Below, piece after piece: positions 1 to 9,859 of a stretch of 64,000 nucleotides of DNA. Source of the DNA: Pseudomonas sp. GR 6-02 (lineage in GTDB: Bacteria; Pseudomonadota; Gammaproteobacteria; Pseudomonadales; Pseudomonadaceae). The position numbers and the translations under genes were made by a program. The stretch's first letter is position 1. The number at the start of each line of letters is the position of its first letter. The DNA lies in contig NZ_CP011567.1 of NCBI RefSeq assembly GCF_001655615.1, forward strand, positions 5,862,001 to 5,926,000, read 5' to 3'. The notes beneath the pieces were generated by a model. It was not told where the DNA came from, ran no database searches, and saw nothing but the letters and a program-made list of their open reading frames with translations.

Positions 1-2
1 TG

Positions 3-1013
3 TTCGGCCAGGTCGGTTTCGGCACCGGTGGCTGGGACTCGGACTTCCCCAACTCGATGCTGGAAATCTTCCGCGTGGTGATGACCAACTGCGACGATCA
101 CCAGCACCTGGTGGTCGGCGGCGTGGAACAAGTGCCGCAAGGCATCTGGCGCCATGTGCCGGAGCGTTGCGTGCACTGGCCGGAAGGCACCAGCCTCAGC
201 TCGCTGCACAACGGCGCACCGCGTACCGGCGTGAAGAAAATTGCCCACGCGGCAGGCGGCCGTTTTGCGGTCACCGACAACTGGGGCGACACCCGCGAAT
301 ACGCAGCGGTGCTGACCACTTGCCAGAGCTGGCTGCTGACCACCCAGATCGAATGCGACGAGAGCCTGTTCTCGCAAAAGATGTGGATGGCCCTGGACCG
401 TACCCGCTACATGCAGTCGTCGAAAACTTTCGTGATGGTCGACCGCCCGTTCTGGAAGGACAAAGACCCGGAAACCGGCCGCGACCTGATGAGCATGACC
501 CTCACTGATCGCCTGACCCGTGGCACGTACTTGTTCGATAACGGCGACGACAAGCCTGGGGTGATTTGCCTGTCGTACTCATGGATGAGCGACGCCCTGA
601 AAATGCTTCCACAGCCAGTGGAAAAGCGCGTGAAGCTGGCGCTGGATGCGTTGAAGAAGATCTACCCGAAAGTCGACATCGCCGCGCGGATCATCGGCGA
701 TCCGATCACCGTGTCGTGGGAAGCCGACCCGCATTTCCTCGGGGCCTTCAAGGGCGCCCTGCCCGGTCACTACCGCTACAACCAGCGCATGTACGCGCAC
801 TTCATGCAGGACGACATGCCGCCCGAGCAACGCGGGATTTTCATCGCCGGCGATGACGTTTCATGGACACCGGCGTGGGTTGAAGGCGCGGTGCAGACCT
901 CGCTCAACGCGGTGTGGGGCATCATGAAACACTTCGGCGGTGAAACTCACGCTGAAAACCCGGGTCCAGGAGATGTGTTCAACGAGATCGGTCCGATCGC
1001 CCTGCCCGAGTAA
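3..1013 (+). CDS. davB: Lysine 2-monooxygenase, C-terminal part (5' end outside window)
   Basis: The reading frame is open from the first bases of the window, so only about the last 336 residues of a protein of roughly 560 are present. DavB is a flavin amine-oxidase-family enzyme that converts L-lysine oxidatively to 5-aminovaleramide in the cytoplasm. The visible part ends in the family's C-terminal FAD-contact region (GIFIAGDDVSWTPAWVEGA, about 45 residues from the end). A nitrilase-family amidase follows after 12 nt and pqqF comes next, the same order as P. putida davB-davA-pqqF. Tryptophan monooxygenase is the main alternative, made unlikely by the partner gene. Confidence 0.85.
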   Translation, partial: FGQVGFGTGGWDSDFPNSMLEIFRVVMTNCDDHQHLVVGGVEQVPQGIWRHVPERCVHWPEGTSLSSLHNGAPRTGVKKIAHAAGGRFAVTDNWGDTREYAAVLTTCQSWLLTTQIECDESLFSQKMWMALDRTRYMQSSKTFVMVDRPFWKDKDPETGRDLMSMTLTDRLTRGTYLFDNGDDKPGVICLSYSWMSDALKMLPQPVEKRVKLALDALKKIYPKVDIAARIIGDPITVSWEADPHFLGAFKGALPGHYRYNQRMYAHFMQDDMPPEQRGIFIAGDDVSWTPAWVEGAVQTSLNAVWGIMKHFGGETHAENPGPGDVFNEIGPIALPE

Positions 1014-1025
1014 GAGGAATCCGAA

Positions 1026-1820
1026 ATGCGCGTAGCCCTTTACCAATGTCCACCGCTGCCCCTGGATGTCGCAGGCAACCTGCAACGCCTGCATCAACTG
1101 GCGCTGGAGGCCAAGGGCGCGGATTTGCTGGTGGTGCCGGAGATGTTCCTGACCGGCTACAACATCGGCATAGACGCCGTCAGCGTGCTGGCGGAGGTGC
1201 ACAACGGTGAATCGGCGCAGCAAATCGCGCGCATCGCCAAGGCAGCCGGGATCGCCATTCTGTATGGCTACCCCGAGCGTACCGAGGATGGGCAGATCTA
1301 CAACGCCGTGCAGTTGATCGACGCCCATGGCGAGCGGCTGTGCAACTACCGCAAGACTCATCTGTTCGGTGACCTCGATCACTCGATGTTCAGCCCCGGG
1401 TCGGATGAGTTTCCGTTGGTTGAACTCAATGGCTGGAAGCTTGGCTTTTTGATCTGCTACGACCTGGAGTTCCCGGAAAACGCCCGGCGTCTGGCGTTGG
1501 CCGGTGCCGAGCTGATCCTGGTGCCGACGGCGAACATGATTCCCTACGATTTCATCGCCGACGTCACCGTCCGCGCCCGGGCCTTCGAAAACCAGTGTTA
1601 TGTGGCTTACGCCAACTACTGTGGGAGCGAGGGCGAGATCCAGTATTGCGGCCAGAGCAGCATCGCCGCGCCGGATGGCAGCCGTATCGCCCAGGCCGGT
1701 CTTGATGAAGCGCTGATTGTCGGTGAGCTGGATCGCCAGCTGATGATCGATTCCCGCGCAGCCAATCGCTACTTCCTCGATCGCCGTCCCGAGCTTTACG
1801 ACGCGCTGAACAAGCGCTGA
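1026..1820 (+). CDS. davA: 5-aminopentanamidase (delta-aminovaleramidase)
   Basis: 264 residues. It hydrolyses 5-aminovaleramide to 5-aminovalerate and ammonia, the step after DavB in lysine catabolism. It is a nitrilase-superfamily protein with the expected triad visible: Glu39 (VVPEMF), Lys110 (NYRKTHL) and Cys144 (LICYDLEFPE). A ribosome site (AGAGGAAT) lies just before the ATG. It is co-directional with davB, 12 nt downstream, so the two are probably one transcript, ended by the hairpin that follows. Confidence 0.9.
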   Translation: MRVALYQCPPLPLDVAGNLQRLHQLALEAKGADLLVVPEMFLTGYNIGIDAVSVLAEVHNGESAQQIARIAKAAGIAILYGYPERTEDGQIYNAVQLIDAHGERLCNYRKTHLFGDLDHSMFSPGSDEFPLVELNGWKLGFLICYDLEFPENARRLALAGAELILVPTANMIPYDFIADVTVRARAFENQCYVAYANYCGSEGEIQYCGQSSIAAPDGSRIAQAGLDEALIVGELDRQLMIDSRAANRYFLDRRPELYDALNKR

Positions 1821-1825
1821 TCCAC

Positions 1826-1889
1826 TTAGGGGGCGTTCTCAATATGTTTCCCCGGCGCAGTGTGGAAACTCATTGAGAACGCCCCCTAA
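1826..1889 (+). terminator. Long perfect hairpin between davA and pqqF
   Basis: Arms at 1826–1843 and 1872–1889 are perfect 18-bp inverted repeats (TTAGGGGGCGTTCTCAAT). Inside them a further pairing ATGTTTCC/GGAAACTCAT continues with a two-base bulge. It starts 5 nt after the davA stop codon and ends 38 nt before pqqF. There is no clear T-run, so it may be a terminator, an mRNA-stabilising stem or an operator. A smaller palindrome (CGCTA-GCAT-TAGCG, 1892–1905) follows and could be part of the pqqF promoter. Confidence 0.55.
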
Positions 1890-1927
1890 TCCGCTAGCAT
1901 TAGCGCTTCTCTGTTCTGGAAGTGCTC

Positions 1928-4366
1928 ATGCCTGCGCTGAATCACCCCCACCTTCACACTGAAACCCTGGCCAACGGTTTGCGGGTGACGCTGCGTCATG
2001 CTCCCGGTTTGAAGCGCGGCGCCGCTGCGTTGCGGGTCGCTGCCGGCAGTCACGACGTGCCATCGGCCTGGCCGGGGCTGGCGCACTTTCTCGAGCATTT
2101 GCTGTTCCTGGGTACAGAGCGCTTTCCCGCAGGACAAGGGCTGATGGCCTACGTACAAGGTCATGGCGGGCAGGTAAACGCGCGAACCAGCGAACGGACG
2201 ACGGACTTCTTTTTCGAACTGCCGCCCCAGGCGTTCAGCGCTGGGCTGGAGCGTCTGTCAGACATGCTCGCCCATCCGCGTATGAATCCGGACGATCAGC
2301 GGCGGGAACGGGAAGTGCTGCACGCCGAATTTGTCGCCTGGTCGCGGGATGCCACAGCCCAACAGCAATTCGCGCTGTTCGACGGGCTCTCGGCGGCTCA
2401 CCCGTTACGGGCGTTTCATGCTGGCAACCGTTACAGCCTGCCGATTCCGCAGCCCGAGTTTCAGCAAGCGTTGAAGGACTTCCATCAGCAGTTTTATCAG
2501 ACCGGGCAAATGACGTTGAGCCTGGCCGGCCCGCAGAGTCTCGAAGCATTGAAAGGGATGGCGCAGGCGTTTGCCCTTGCCATTCCCGCCGGTAAAAAAG
2601 TCCCCCAGGCAAAGCCCAGCCTGTTGATGGATTCATCGGCCAATAGTTATCAACAGGCTGGAGAACGTCGACTGGATCTGCTGTTCACCTTCGAAGGGCT
2701 GCCCGACTCATCGCCCGAAGCGCTGGCGTTCCTGTGCCATTGGCTGACCGCCGCAAAAACCGGCGGCCTGGTCGCGCAGCTGCGAGACAGCGGGCTGGCA
2801 GACAACCTGAAAGCTGCGCCGCTCTACTGCTACGCTGGGCAAGCCTTGCTGCACATCGAATTCACGCTGCCCGCAAACACCACGCAATCGGGCAACGTGA
2901 TCCGCGAACGGCTTCTGGATTGGCTGGGCTTTTTTGCCTCCCGTCAGGATTGGGCCCAATTGCGCGAAGAATACGCAGCCCTGCAGCAGCGCCAACAACA
3001 AGTCAGCAGCGCCTTGCAACTGGCCCAACGGGACAGCGAGCAACTTGAACCGGGGTTGTCCGAACAGGGCGTTGTCGCCCTCAAGGCAATCCTGCAACAA
3101 ATCGGCGCTGTGGATAACTTCACCGGCCAGTGGCAACTACCGCCCCCCAACCCGTTTTTGCGTACCGAGACTCCAGCCCCGAATGCCGGCTTGATTCGCG
3201 GCCAGACCAGCGCCCACCGTGGCCTGCGGACCTTTGCCCAGGATCGCTCGCGCAGTCGCCGCGAACGTTCGCCGATGCAGTTCAGTCAGGCGTTGCCGGA
3301 TAACACGGATGAAGGCGCGGTTTATCTGCGCTGGCGCCTGGAGTCCGCGCCTCACGGCCGTCTTCAGACCAATCTGGAAAACAACCTGGGGCCGTTGCGC
3401 GAGGATGCACGTCAGGCCGGTGTCGACGTTTCCTTCAGCGCATCGGGCAATGAGTGGCTGCTGAAACTGACGGGCCTGCAGGAGCCGATGCCAACAGTCC
3501 TCGAACATGTGCTGAAAGCGCTGACAAAACCTGATGCCCGTTTCTTACAGGAAGCACCGACGGCCACCCCATTGATGCCGATTCGACAGCTGCTCAAGGC
3601 GTTGCCCGATCTATGCACTGAGCACACCGCAGCCTCGGATGACTTGCAGCAACTCTGGTCGAGTGCGCGCTGGGATGGCCTGGCGACCGGATTGTCGGCC
3701 CAGACGCAAGCGGCGATGGGGTTGGCGTTGAGTCGTGTGCCGGGAACGCCAGACCATCAATCGACGTCACCTCTATCGATCGGCTCACAGCATCTCTGGA
3801 GCGCCATCGATACCGGCTCCAGCGAACACGCGCTGTTACTCTTTTGTCCGACGGCAACCCATGACATCGCCGACGAAGCTGCCTGGCGCTTGCTCGCACA
3901 CGTGTGCCAGACACCGTTCTATCAACGCTTGCGGGTGGAGCTGCAACTCGGTTACGCGGTGTTCAGTGGCCTGCGCCAGATCAACGGTCAGACCGGGCTG
4001 TTGTTCGGCGTGCAATCGCCGAGCGTCGCGCCTCTGGACTTGTTGCAGCACATCGAACAATTCCTCGGCGAGCTCGAAAGGATGATCGAAAGCATCGATG
4101 AGCTGACCTTCATCGCCCAACGCCAAGCCCTGGCCGATCAATTCGACAGCACCGCCCTGCCCAACACCCAGGCCGCCGAACTGCTCTGGCAAGGCAAACT
4201 GGCCGGCCACTCGTCGGATTATCTGGGCCTTTTACCTCAAGCGATTCTGAAGATCGACCGCAAAGCCTTGCTGGCCGCGGCACAGCGACTGAATAGGGCC
4301 GAAGGTGGCTGGCGCTGTCTGGCCAGCGGACCTTGCCCGACTACGCGCTGGCAAGTGGCAAAATGA
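1928..4366 (+). CDS. pqqF: PqqF, M16-family zinc peptidase of PQQ biosynthesis
   Basis: 812 residues from the ATG at 1928; GGAAG at 1918–1922 lies five bases upstream, better than for the GTG at 1922. It is an insulinase/pitrilysin-type peptidase with the inverted zinc motif HFLEH (53–57) and the third ligand probably Glu134 (VLHAEF). In the family PqqF cuts the PqqA peptide to release the cross-linked Glu-Tyr unit, together with PqqG where that exists. Two M16 halves are expected; the second has no zinc motif. It leads the pqq cluster, separated from pqqA by a 156-nt spacer that may hold a second promoter. Confidence 0.92.
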   Translation: MPALNHPHLHTETLANGLRVTLRHAPGLKRGAAALRVAAGSHDVPSAWPGLAHFLEHLLFLGTERFPAGQGLMAYVQGHGGQVNARTSERTTDFFFELPPQAFSAGLERLSDMLAHPRMNPDDQRREREVLHAEFVAWSRDATAQQQFALFDGLSAAHPLRAFHAGNRYSLPIPQPEFQQALKDFHQQFYQTGQMTLSLAGPQSLEALKGMAQAFALAIPAGKKVPQAKPSLLMDSSANSYQQAGERRLDLLFTFEGLPDSSPEALAFLCHWLTAAKTGGLVAQLRDSGLADNLKAAPLYCYAGQALLHIEFTLPANTTQSGNVIRERLLDWLGFFASRQDWAQLREEYAALQQRQQQVSSALQLAQRDSEQLEPGLSEQGVVALKAILQQIGAVDNFTGQWQLPPPNPFLRTETPAPNAGLIRGQTSAHRGLRTFAQDRSRSRRERSPMQFSQALPDNTDEGAVYLRWRLESAPHGRLQTNLENNLGPLREDARQAGVDVSFSASGNEWLLKLTGLQEPMPTVLEHVLKALTKPDARFLQEAPTATPLMPIRQLLKALPDLCTEHTAASDDLQQLWSSARWDGLATGLSAQTQAAMGLALSRVPGTPDHQSTSPLSIGSQHLWSAIDTGSSEHALLLFCPTATHDIADEAAWRLLAHVCQTPFYQRLRVELQLGYAVFSGLRQINGQTGLLFGVQSPSVAPLDLLQHIEQFLGELERMIESIDELTFIAQRQALADQFDSTALPNTQAAELLWQGKLAGHSSDYLGLLPQAILKIDRKALLAAAQRLNRAEGGWRCLASGPCPTTRWQVAK

Positions 4367-4467
4367 TCATTACCGGCGCTGCAATTAGCTTTCTCAAAGA
4401 TTCGCAGCCAATCACTCTGTAATTTTGAGTAACATAGCCACCTAACTATCTGAACATCTCCGGCTGG

Positions 4468-4508
4468 AGGTGGACTATATGTGTAGGTCTCAACTGTCCC
4501 ATCCACCT
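4468..4508 (+). promoter_or_regulatory. Leader inverted repeat before pqqA
   Basis: AGGTGGA (4468–4474) and TCCACCT (4502–4508) are perfect 7-bp inverted repeats in the untranslated region before pqqA. The right arm ends two bases before the pqqA ribosome site AGGAG (4511–4515), so the fold could affect access to it. The loop is 27 nt. Presence of the repeat is certain; a function is inference. Confidence 0.35.
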
Positions 4509-4522
4509 GAAGGAGCGCTTCT

Positions 4523-4597
4523 ATGTCCTGGTCCAAACCTGCTTACACCGACCTGCGTATCGGCTTCGAAGTCACCATGTACTTCGCAAGCCGCTAA
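4523..4597 (+). CDS. pqqA: PqqA, precursor peptide of PQQ
   Basis: 24 residues (MSWSKPAYTDLRIGFEVTMY, then FASR). It is the ribosomally made substrate from which PQQ is built. The conserved E-V-T-M-Y core is present: PqqE joins Glu16 and Tyr20, and the rest of the peptide is removed. A strong ribosome site AAGGAG lies seven bases upstream of the ATG. It sits between pqqF and pqqB and is followed at once by an intrinsic terminator, fitting its need for expression well above the enzymes. Confidence 0.97.
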   Translation: MSWSKPAYTDLRIGFEVTMYFASR

Positions 4598-4627
4598 GCT
4601 CTGCCGTTTGGTAGAGAATGCAGTGCT

Positions 4628-4653
4628 ACGCCTCGGCTTGCCGGGGCGTTTTT
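4628..4653 (+). terminator. Attenuator between pqqA and pqqB
   Basis: A 9-bp stem (ACGCCTCGG 4628–4636 with CCGGGGCGT 4641–4649, one G·U pair), loop CTTG, then a run of T. It is a textbook rho-independent terminator placed 30 nt after pqqA and 29 nt before pqqB. Since no other promoter is obvious in the short gap, it is best read as a partial terminator giving excess pqqA transcript with some read-through into pqqBCDE. Confidence 0.85.
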
Positions 4654-4681
4654 ATTTTCAGTTTTCAATGATGGAGCGGCC

Positions 4682-5593
4682 ATGTTTGTCCAGATTCTAG
4701 GTTCCGCCGCCGGCGGCGGTTTCCCCCAGTGGAACTGCAACTGCGCGAACTGCGCAGGTTTTCGCGACGGCAGCCTGCGGGCCGAAGCGCGTACCCAGTC
4801 GTCCATCGCGATTTCCGATGATGGCGTGAACTGGGTGCTGTGCAATGCTTCGCCGGACATCCGCGCCCAGCTCCAGAGTTTCGCGCCGATGCAGCCGGGA
4901 CGCGCGCTGCGTGATACCGGCATCAGCGCAATCATCCTGATGGACAGCCAGATCGACCACACCACCGGCCTGCTCAGCCTGCGCGAAGGTTGCCCGCATC
5001 AGGTCTGGTGCACTGACATGGTCCATGAAGACCTGAGCACCGGGTTCCCGTTGTTCACCATGCTGACCCACTGGAACGGCGGGTTGAACTGGAACCGTAT
5101 CGAACTCGATCAGAGCTTCACCGTCCCGGCCTGCCCGAATCTGCGTTTCACCCCACTGCCCCTGCGCAGCGCCGCCCCACCCTACTCGCCGCACCGCTTT
5201 GACCCGCATCCGGGCGACAACATCGGCCTGATCGTCGAAGACCTGAGCACCGGCGGTAAACTGTTCTACGCACCGGGCCTGGGCAAGGTCGATGCTCCGC
5301 TGCTGAAGATCATGGCCAGCAGCGATTGTCTGCTGGTAGACGGTACGATGTGGGACGACGACGAAATGCAGCGCCGTGGCGTCGGCACGCGCACGGGTCG
5401 GGAAATGGGCCATCTGGCGCAGAACGGCCCCGGCGGCATGCTCGAAGTGCTGGAACAACTGCCCAAGCAGCGCAAAGTGCTTATCCACATCAACAACACC
5501 AACCCGATTCTCGATGAGGATTCGCCAGAGCGTGCGGAGCTGGCCCGTCGTGAAGTTGAAGTGGCTTATGACGGCATGAGTATTGTGCTGTAG
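4682..5593 (+). CDS. pqqB: PqqB, metallo-beta-lactamase-fold PQQ protein
   Basis: 303 residues, the usual family length. Near the N-terminus is the Gly-rich start ([15 protein letters not shown]) and a cysteine cluster (NCNCANC) that binds structural zinc in known PqqB. A variant beta-lactamase metal site ([11 protein letters not shown]) lies near residue 85. PqqB is reported as a non-haem iron hydroxylase acting on the excised Glu-Tyr diamino acid; earlier work suggested a transport role. It is third in the pqq operon. Confidence 0.95.
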   Translation: MFVQILGSAAGGGFPQWNCNCANCAGFRDGSLRAEARTQSSIAISDDGVNWVLCNASPDIRAQLQSFAPMQPGRALRDTGISAIILMDSQIDHTTGLLSLREGCPHQVWCTDMVHEDLSTGFPLFTMLTHWNGGLNWNRIELDQSFTVPACPNLRFTPLPLRSAAPPYSPHRFDPHPGDNIGLIVEDLSTGGKLFYAPGLGKVDAPLLKIMASSDCLLVDGTMWDDDEMQRRGVGTRTGREMGHLAQNGPGGMLEVLEQLPKQRKVLIHINNTNPILDEDSPERAELARREVEVAYDGMSIVL

Positions 5594-5603
5594 CGGATGG
5601 CCT

Positions 5604-5670
5604 CTTCGCGGGCCAGCCACGCTCCCACAGGGATAGCGCTATCTCTGTGGGAGCAGGCCTGCCCGCGAAG
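5604..5670. repeat. REPIN-type palindrome between pqqB and pqqC
   Basis: Outer arms CTTCGCGGGC (5604–5613) and GCCCGCGAAG (5661–5670) enclose an inner inverted pair GCTCCCACAG/CTGTGGGAGC around an AT-rich centre. The layout is two REP sequences in inverted orientation. It lies within the pqq operon, so the transcript would carry a long hairpin here. Confidence 0.75.
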
Positions 5671-5720
5671 GCGTCAGACCAGACACCAAAGAATCCACCG
5701 GTTGTTCCCGGAGAACCGCA

Positions 5721-6473
5721 ATGACTGACACCCCAATGTCCCCCGCCGAATTCGAAGCGGCCCTGCGCGCCAAGGGCGCCTACTACCACATCTATCACCC
5801 GTATCACGTGGCGATGTATGAAGGCCGGGCGACCCGCGAGCAGATCCAGGGCTGGGTCGCCAACCGCTTTTACTATCAGGTGAACATCCCGCTCAAGGAC
5901 GCCGCGATCCTGGCCAACTGCCCGGACCGCGAGATTCGTCGCGAGTGGATTCAGCGCCTGCTGGACCATGACGGCGCCCCCGGTGAAGACGGCGGTATCG
6001 AAGCCTGGTTGCGTCTTGGGCAAGCGGTCGGCCTCGACCCGGATCAGTTGCGCTCCCAAGAACTGGTGCTGCCCGGCGTGCGTTTCGCTGTGGATGCCTA
6101 CGTCAACTTCGCCCGCCGGGCCCGTTGGCAGGAAGCCGCCAGCAGCTCATTGACCGAGCTGTTTGCGCCGCAAATCCACCAATCGCGCCTCGACAGTTGG
6201 CCGCAGCATTATCCGTGGATCGACCCGGCCGGTTACGAATATTTCCGTACGCGCCTGGGCCAGGCTCGCCGGGATGTGGAGCACGGTCTGGCAATCACGT
6301 TGCAGCATTACACTACGCGGGAAGGCCAGGAGCGCATGCTGGAAATTCTCCAGTTCAAACTGGACATTCTTTGGAGCATGCTCGATGCCATGAGCATGGC
6401 CTACGAACTGAACCGCCCGCCGTACCACAGCGTGACCGAACAGCGGGTCTGGCATAAAGGAATCACCTTATGA
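5721..6473 (+). CDS. pqqC: Pyrroloquinoline-quinone synthase PqqC
   Basis: 250 residues. A cofactor-free oxidase of the haem-oxygenase/TENA fold that performs the last ring closure and eight-electron oxidation giving PQQ. The conserved N-terminal helix region ([15 protein letters not shown]) and the long C-terminal helices (YYTREGQ-like [18 protein letters not shown]) are present. It overlaps pqqD by four bases (ATGA), indicating translational coupling. Confidence 0.96.
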   Translation: MTDTPMSPAEFEAALRAKGAYYHIYHPYHVAMYEGRATREQIQGWVANRFYYQVNIPLKDAAILANCPDREIRREWIQRLLDHDGAPGEDGGIEAWLRLGQAVGLDPDQLRSQELVLPGVRFAVDAYVNFARRARWQEAASSSLTELFAPQIHQSRLDSWPQHYPWIDPAGYEYFRTRLGQARRDVEHGLAITLQHYTTREGQERMLEILQFKLDILWSMLDAMSMAYELNRPPYHSVTEQRVWHKGITL

Positions 6474-6745
6474 GTTTTGATCGCAGCAAAACCCCGACCT
6501 GGCGTCCCGGCTACCGTTTCCAGTACGAACCGGCGCAAAAGGGCCATGTATTGCTCTACCCCGAAGGCATGATCAAACTCAATGAGAGCGCCGCGCTGAT
6601 CGGTGGCTTGATCGATGGCCAGCGAGATGTCGCGGCCATCATCGCCGAGCTCGACAAACAGTTCCCCGGCGTGCCCGAGCTCGGTGACGACATCGAGCAA
6701 TTCATGGAGGTCGCCCGTGCTCAGCACTGGATCGAACTTGCCTGA
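6470..6745 (+). CDS. pqqD: PqqD, peptide chaperone for PqqE
   Basis: 91 residues of the small winged-helix RiPP-recognition fold. PqqD binds PqqA and presents it to PqqE. The start ATG overlaps the pqqC stop (ATGA). The conserved central part ([21 protein letters not shown]) is clear. Its C-terminal coding region overlaps the start of pqqE by 29 nt in another frame. Confidence 0.95.
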   Translation: MSFDRSKTPTWRPGYRFQYEPAQKGHVLLYPEGMIKLNESAALIGGLIDGQRDVAAIIAELDKQFPGVPELGDDIEQFMEVARAQHWIELA

Positions 6746-7892
6746 TTCCGTGTCAGGCAAGTTACCGCCCAAGCCCGAAATCGGCCTGCCCCTTTGGCTG
6801 CTGGCCGAGCTGACCTATCGCTGCCCGTTGCAATGCCCGTACTGCTCCAATCCGCTGGATTTCGCCGAGCAAGGCCAGGAGTTGACCACCGAGCAGTGGA
6901 TCAAGGTCTTTCGCGAAGCCCGGGAAATGGGCGCGGCGCAGTTGGGGTTTTCCGGTGGTGAACCGCTGGTACGCCAGGACCTCGCCGAGTTGATCGCTGA
7001 GGCGCGCAAACTGGGGTTCTACACCAACCTGATCACCTCCGGCATCGGCCTCACCGAGCAGAAAATCAGCGACTTCAAAAAGGCCGGCCTGGACCACATC
7101 CAGATCAGCTTCCAGGCCAGCGACGAGCAGGTGAACAACCTGCTGGCCGGCTCGAAAAAGGCCTTCGCGCAAAAACTCGAAATGGCCCGTGCGGTGAAGG
7201 CGCACGGCTATCCGATGGTGCTGAACTTCGTCACCCATCGGCACAACATCGACAAAATCGACCGGATCATCGAGCTGTGCATTGCCCTTGAGGCAGACTT
7301 CGTCGAACTCGCGACGTGCCAGTTCTATGGTTGGGCTCAGCTCAATCGGGTCGGCCTGCTACCGACCAAGGAACAATTGGTTCGCGCCGAACGCATCACC
7401 AACGAATACCGCGCGAAACTGGAAGCCGAAGGGCATCCGTGCAAGCTGATTTTCGTGACGCCGGACTATTACGAAGAGCGTCCGAAAGCCTGCATGAATG
7501 GCTGGGGCAGTATTTTTCTGACGGTCACACCAGACGGAACCGCCCTGCCCTGTCATGGCGCCCGACAGCTGCCGGTGCAGTTTCCCAACGTGCGCGACCA
7601 CAGCATGCAGCACATCTGGTACGACTCGTTCGGCTTCAACCGCTTTCGCGGTTACGACTGGATGCCCGAGCCGTGCCGCTCCTGCGACGAGAAAGAAAAG
7701 GACTTCGGCGGCTGCCGTTGCCAGGCGTTCATGCTCACGGGTGACGCGAGCAATGCCGACCCGGTGTGCAGCAAGTCGAAACATCACGGCGTGATCCTCA
7801 AGGCCCGCGAAGAAGCCGAGCACGCGACCCAGACCATCGAACAACTGGCCTTTCGCAATGAACGAAACTCACGCCTCATCGCCAAAAGCTGA
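6717..7892 (+). CDS. pqqE: PqqE, radical SAM PqqA cross-linking enzyme
   Basis: 391 residues from GTG 6717, chosen because GGAGG (6706–6710) lies six bases before it and the radical SAM domain starts soon after. It makes the Glu-Tyr carbon-carbon bond in PqqA. The radical SAM cluster motif is C36-x3-C40-x2-C43. The C-terminal SPASM-type region carries further cysteines ([32 protein letters not shown]) for auxiliary Fe-S clusters. It overlaps pqqD upstream and the peptidase gene by 35 nt downstream. Confidence 0.96.
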   Translation: MLSTGSNLPDSVSGKLPPKPEIGLPLWLLAELTYRCPLQCPYCSNPLDFAEQGQELTTEQWIKVFREAREMGAAQLGFSGGEPLVRQDLAELIAEARKLGFYTNLITSGIGLTEQKISDFKKAGLDHIQISFQASDEQVNNLLAGSKKAFAQKLEMARAVKAHGYPMVLNFVTHRHNIDKIDRIIELCIALEADFVELATCQFYGWAQLNRVGLLPTKEQLVRAERITNEYRAKLEAEGHPCKLIFVTPDYYEERPKACMNGWGSIFLTVTPDGTALPCHGARQLPVQFPNVRDHSMQHIWYDSFGFNRFRGYDWMPEPCRSCDEKEKDFGGCRCQAFMLTGDASNADPVCSKSKHHGVILKAREEAEHATQTIEQLAFRNERNSRLIAKS

Positions 7893-9690
7893 ACCCTTGA
7901 GCGCCGCCAGGGCCGTCGCGGCCGGCATCGACTTCGCCGAGTTGCAGGTCGGGCCACATGGCCTGTTCTGGAACGAGTACCGCCCCGAAGATGCTGCCTG
8001 CCGAGTCTGGCAGTGGCGCGACGGTCAGGCCCATTGCCTGACGCCACCCACGTTCAGTGTGCGCAGCCGGGTGTACGAATATGGCGGTGGCGCGTTTTGT
8101 CTGACCGATGACGGGCTGGTGTTCGTCAACGAGGCCGATCAGCAGCTGTATCGGCAATCGCTGAGCGATGGGACGCCTGAGGTGCTGACTTCAAGTGAAT
8201 GCCGGTACGGCGATCTGCACTTCGCCAACGGGCAAGTGCTGGCGGTGGAAGAAAACCGCGATCGGCATCGCCTGGTGGCGATCGATCTGGCAGATGGCCG
8301 ACGCCATCTGCTGGCCGAAGGCGCTGATTTCTACGCGGCACCGACCTTGAGTCCTGACGGTCGACGTCTGGCCTGGATCGAGTGGAATCGCCCGGATCAG
8401 CCCTGGACCGCAACACGCCTGATGGTTGCCGAACGCCAGCGCGATCACACCTTTGCGCAGCCGCGTTGTGTGGCCGGTGACGGTGCTCAGGAGTCACTGC
8501 AACAACCGGGATTCGATGACAGCGGCCGTCTGTATTGTCTGACCGATCGCGGCGGTTTCTGGCAGCCGTGGGTGGAGTCGACAGAAGGACTGAGCCCACT
8601 CCCGAGCACTGCTGCCGACCATGGACCGGCGCCCTGGCAATTGGGTGGTTGCACCTGGTTACCGTTGAGCGAAGACACTTATCTGGCGAGTTGGACCGAA
8701 GAGGGTTTTGGTCGACTGGGGCTTTGTCATGGCGATGGCTCCCGTGAGGATTTCACGGGCGACTACAGCCGCTTCCGCCATCTCGCACAGGATGAACAGT
8801 TCATCTACTGCATCGCTGCTTCGCCGGTCAGTTCGTCGGCAGTCATTGCCATCGACCGTGAAACACGCCAGGTCAACGTTCTGGCCGGCGGCATTGCACC
8901 GCTGCCCGCCGAACAGATCAGCCGCCCGCAAACCCTGTGCTATCCCAGCGGCTCAGGCGAGGCCCACGGTTTCTTCTACCCGGCGATGACCGGTGACACG
9001 AAACCGCCCTTGGTGGTGTTCATTCACGGCGGCCCGACTTCGGCCTGCTACCCGATGTTCGACCCGCGAATCCAGTATTGGGCACAACGCGGCTTCGCCG
9101 TGGCCGATCTCAACTACCGAGGCAGCAGCGGCTACGGCCGTGCTTATCGCCAGGCGCTGCATTTGAGCTGGGGCAAGGTGGACGTGGAAGATGCCTGCGC
9201 AGTGGTCGGCTACCTGGCCGGGCGCGGACTGATCGACGGCGATAAAGCGTTTATCCGTGGTGGCAGCGCCGGCGGGTACACCGCATTGTGCGCATTGGCC
9301 TTTCACAAGGTCTTTCGTGCGGGCGCCAGCCTGTATGGCGTCAGCGATCCCGTTGCGCTGGGCCGCGTCACCCACAAGTTCGAAAGCGATTATCTGGACT
9401 GGTTGATCGGAGACCCGGTAGAGGACGCTGAACGCTACGCCGCGCGCACGCCGCTGCTGCATGCGAACAACATCAGCGTTCCAATGATCTTCTTTCAGGG
9501 TGAACTGGACGCCGTGGTGGTGCCGCAACAGACCCGCGACATGGTCAAGGCATTACAGGACAACGGCATTCTGGTCGAAGCCCACTACTACGCAGACGAA
9601 CGTCATGGTTTCCGCAAGGCCGGCAATCAGGCCCATGCGCTGGAGCAGGAATGGATGTTTTATCGGCGGGTGATGGAGTTGGCGGACTGA
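7858..9690 (+). CDS. S9-family (prolyl oligopeptidase-like) peptidase of the pqq cluster
   Basis: 610 residues with an N-terminal beta-propeller region and a C-terminal alpha/beta-hydrolase domain. The catalytic triad is visible: Ser470 (GGSAGGY), Asp551 (GELDAVVVP), His583 (ERHGFRK). The gene overlaps the pqqE end by 35 nt, so it is very likely in the pqq operon. Related genes sit after pqqE in other pseudomonads, called pqqH in P. aeruginosa and, as I recall, pqqM in P. fluorescens B16; because the names conflict none is assigned. A role in PqqA or leader-fragment digestion is inference. No signal peptide is seen, so it is probably cytoplasmic. Confidence 0.88.
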   Translation: MNETHASSPKAEPLSAARAVAAGIDFAELQVGPHGLFWNEYRPEDAACRVWQWRDGQAHCLTPPTFSVRSRVYEYGGGAFCLTDDGLVFVNEADQQLYRQSLSDGTPEVLTSSECRYGDLHFANGQVLAVEENRDRHRLVAIDLADGRRHLLAEGADFYAAPTLSPDGRRLAWIEWNRPDQPWTATRLMVAERQRDHTFAQPRCVAGDGAQESLQQPGFDDSGRLYCLTDRGGFWQPWVESTEGLSPLPSTAADHGPAPWQLGGCTWLPLSEDTYLASWTEEGFGRLGLCHGDGSREDFTGDYSRFRHLAQDEQFIYCIAASPVSSSAVIAIDRETRQVNVLAGGIAPLPAEQISRPQTLCYPSGSGEAHGFFYPAMTGDTKPPLVVFIHGGPTSACYPMFDPRIQYWAQRGFAVADLNYRGSSGYGRAYRQALHLSWGKVDVEDACAVVGYLAGRGLIDGDKAFIRGGSAGGYTALCALAFHKVFRAGASLYGVSDPVALGRVTHKFESDYLDWLIGDPVEDAERYAARTPLLHANNISVPMIFFQGELDAVVVPQQTRDMVKALQDNGILVEAHYYADERHGFRKAGNQAHALEQEWMFYRRVMELAD

Positions 9691-9771
9691 AATCGTAGCG
9701 CCCCATTCGCGGGCAACCATTGATCCTGCTATCGCTCAAGCACTGAAATGTCTTCGGCAAAACGCAGAGAC

Positions 9772-9810
9772 AAAAAAACGCCCCACGCGAAAAGAATCAA
9801 ACGTGGGGCG
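9772..9810 (-). terminator. Intrinsic terminator of the aminotransferase gene
   Basis: CGCCCCACG (9779–9787) pairs with CGTGGGGCG (9802–9810). On the minus strand the stem is followed by seven T (A-run 9772–9778 on plus). It lies 49 nt after the aminotransferase stop codon, between two convergent genes. Confidence 0.85.
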
Positions 9811-9859
9811 CTGCGTTATACCGCGAGACGGTTCGGAAATTCGTGCAGGGCGGGTTTGA

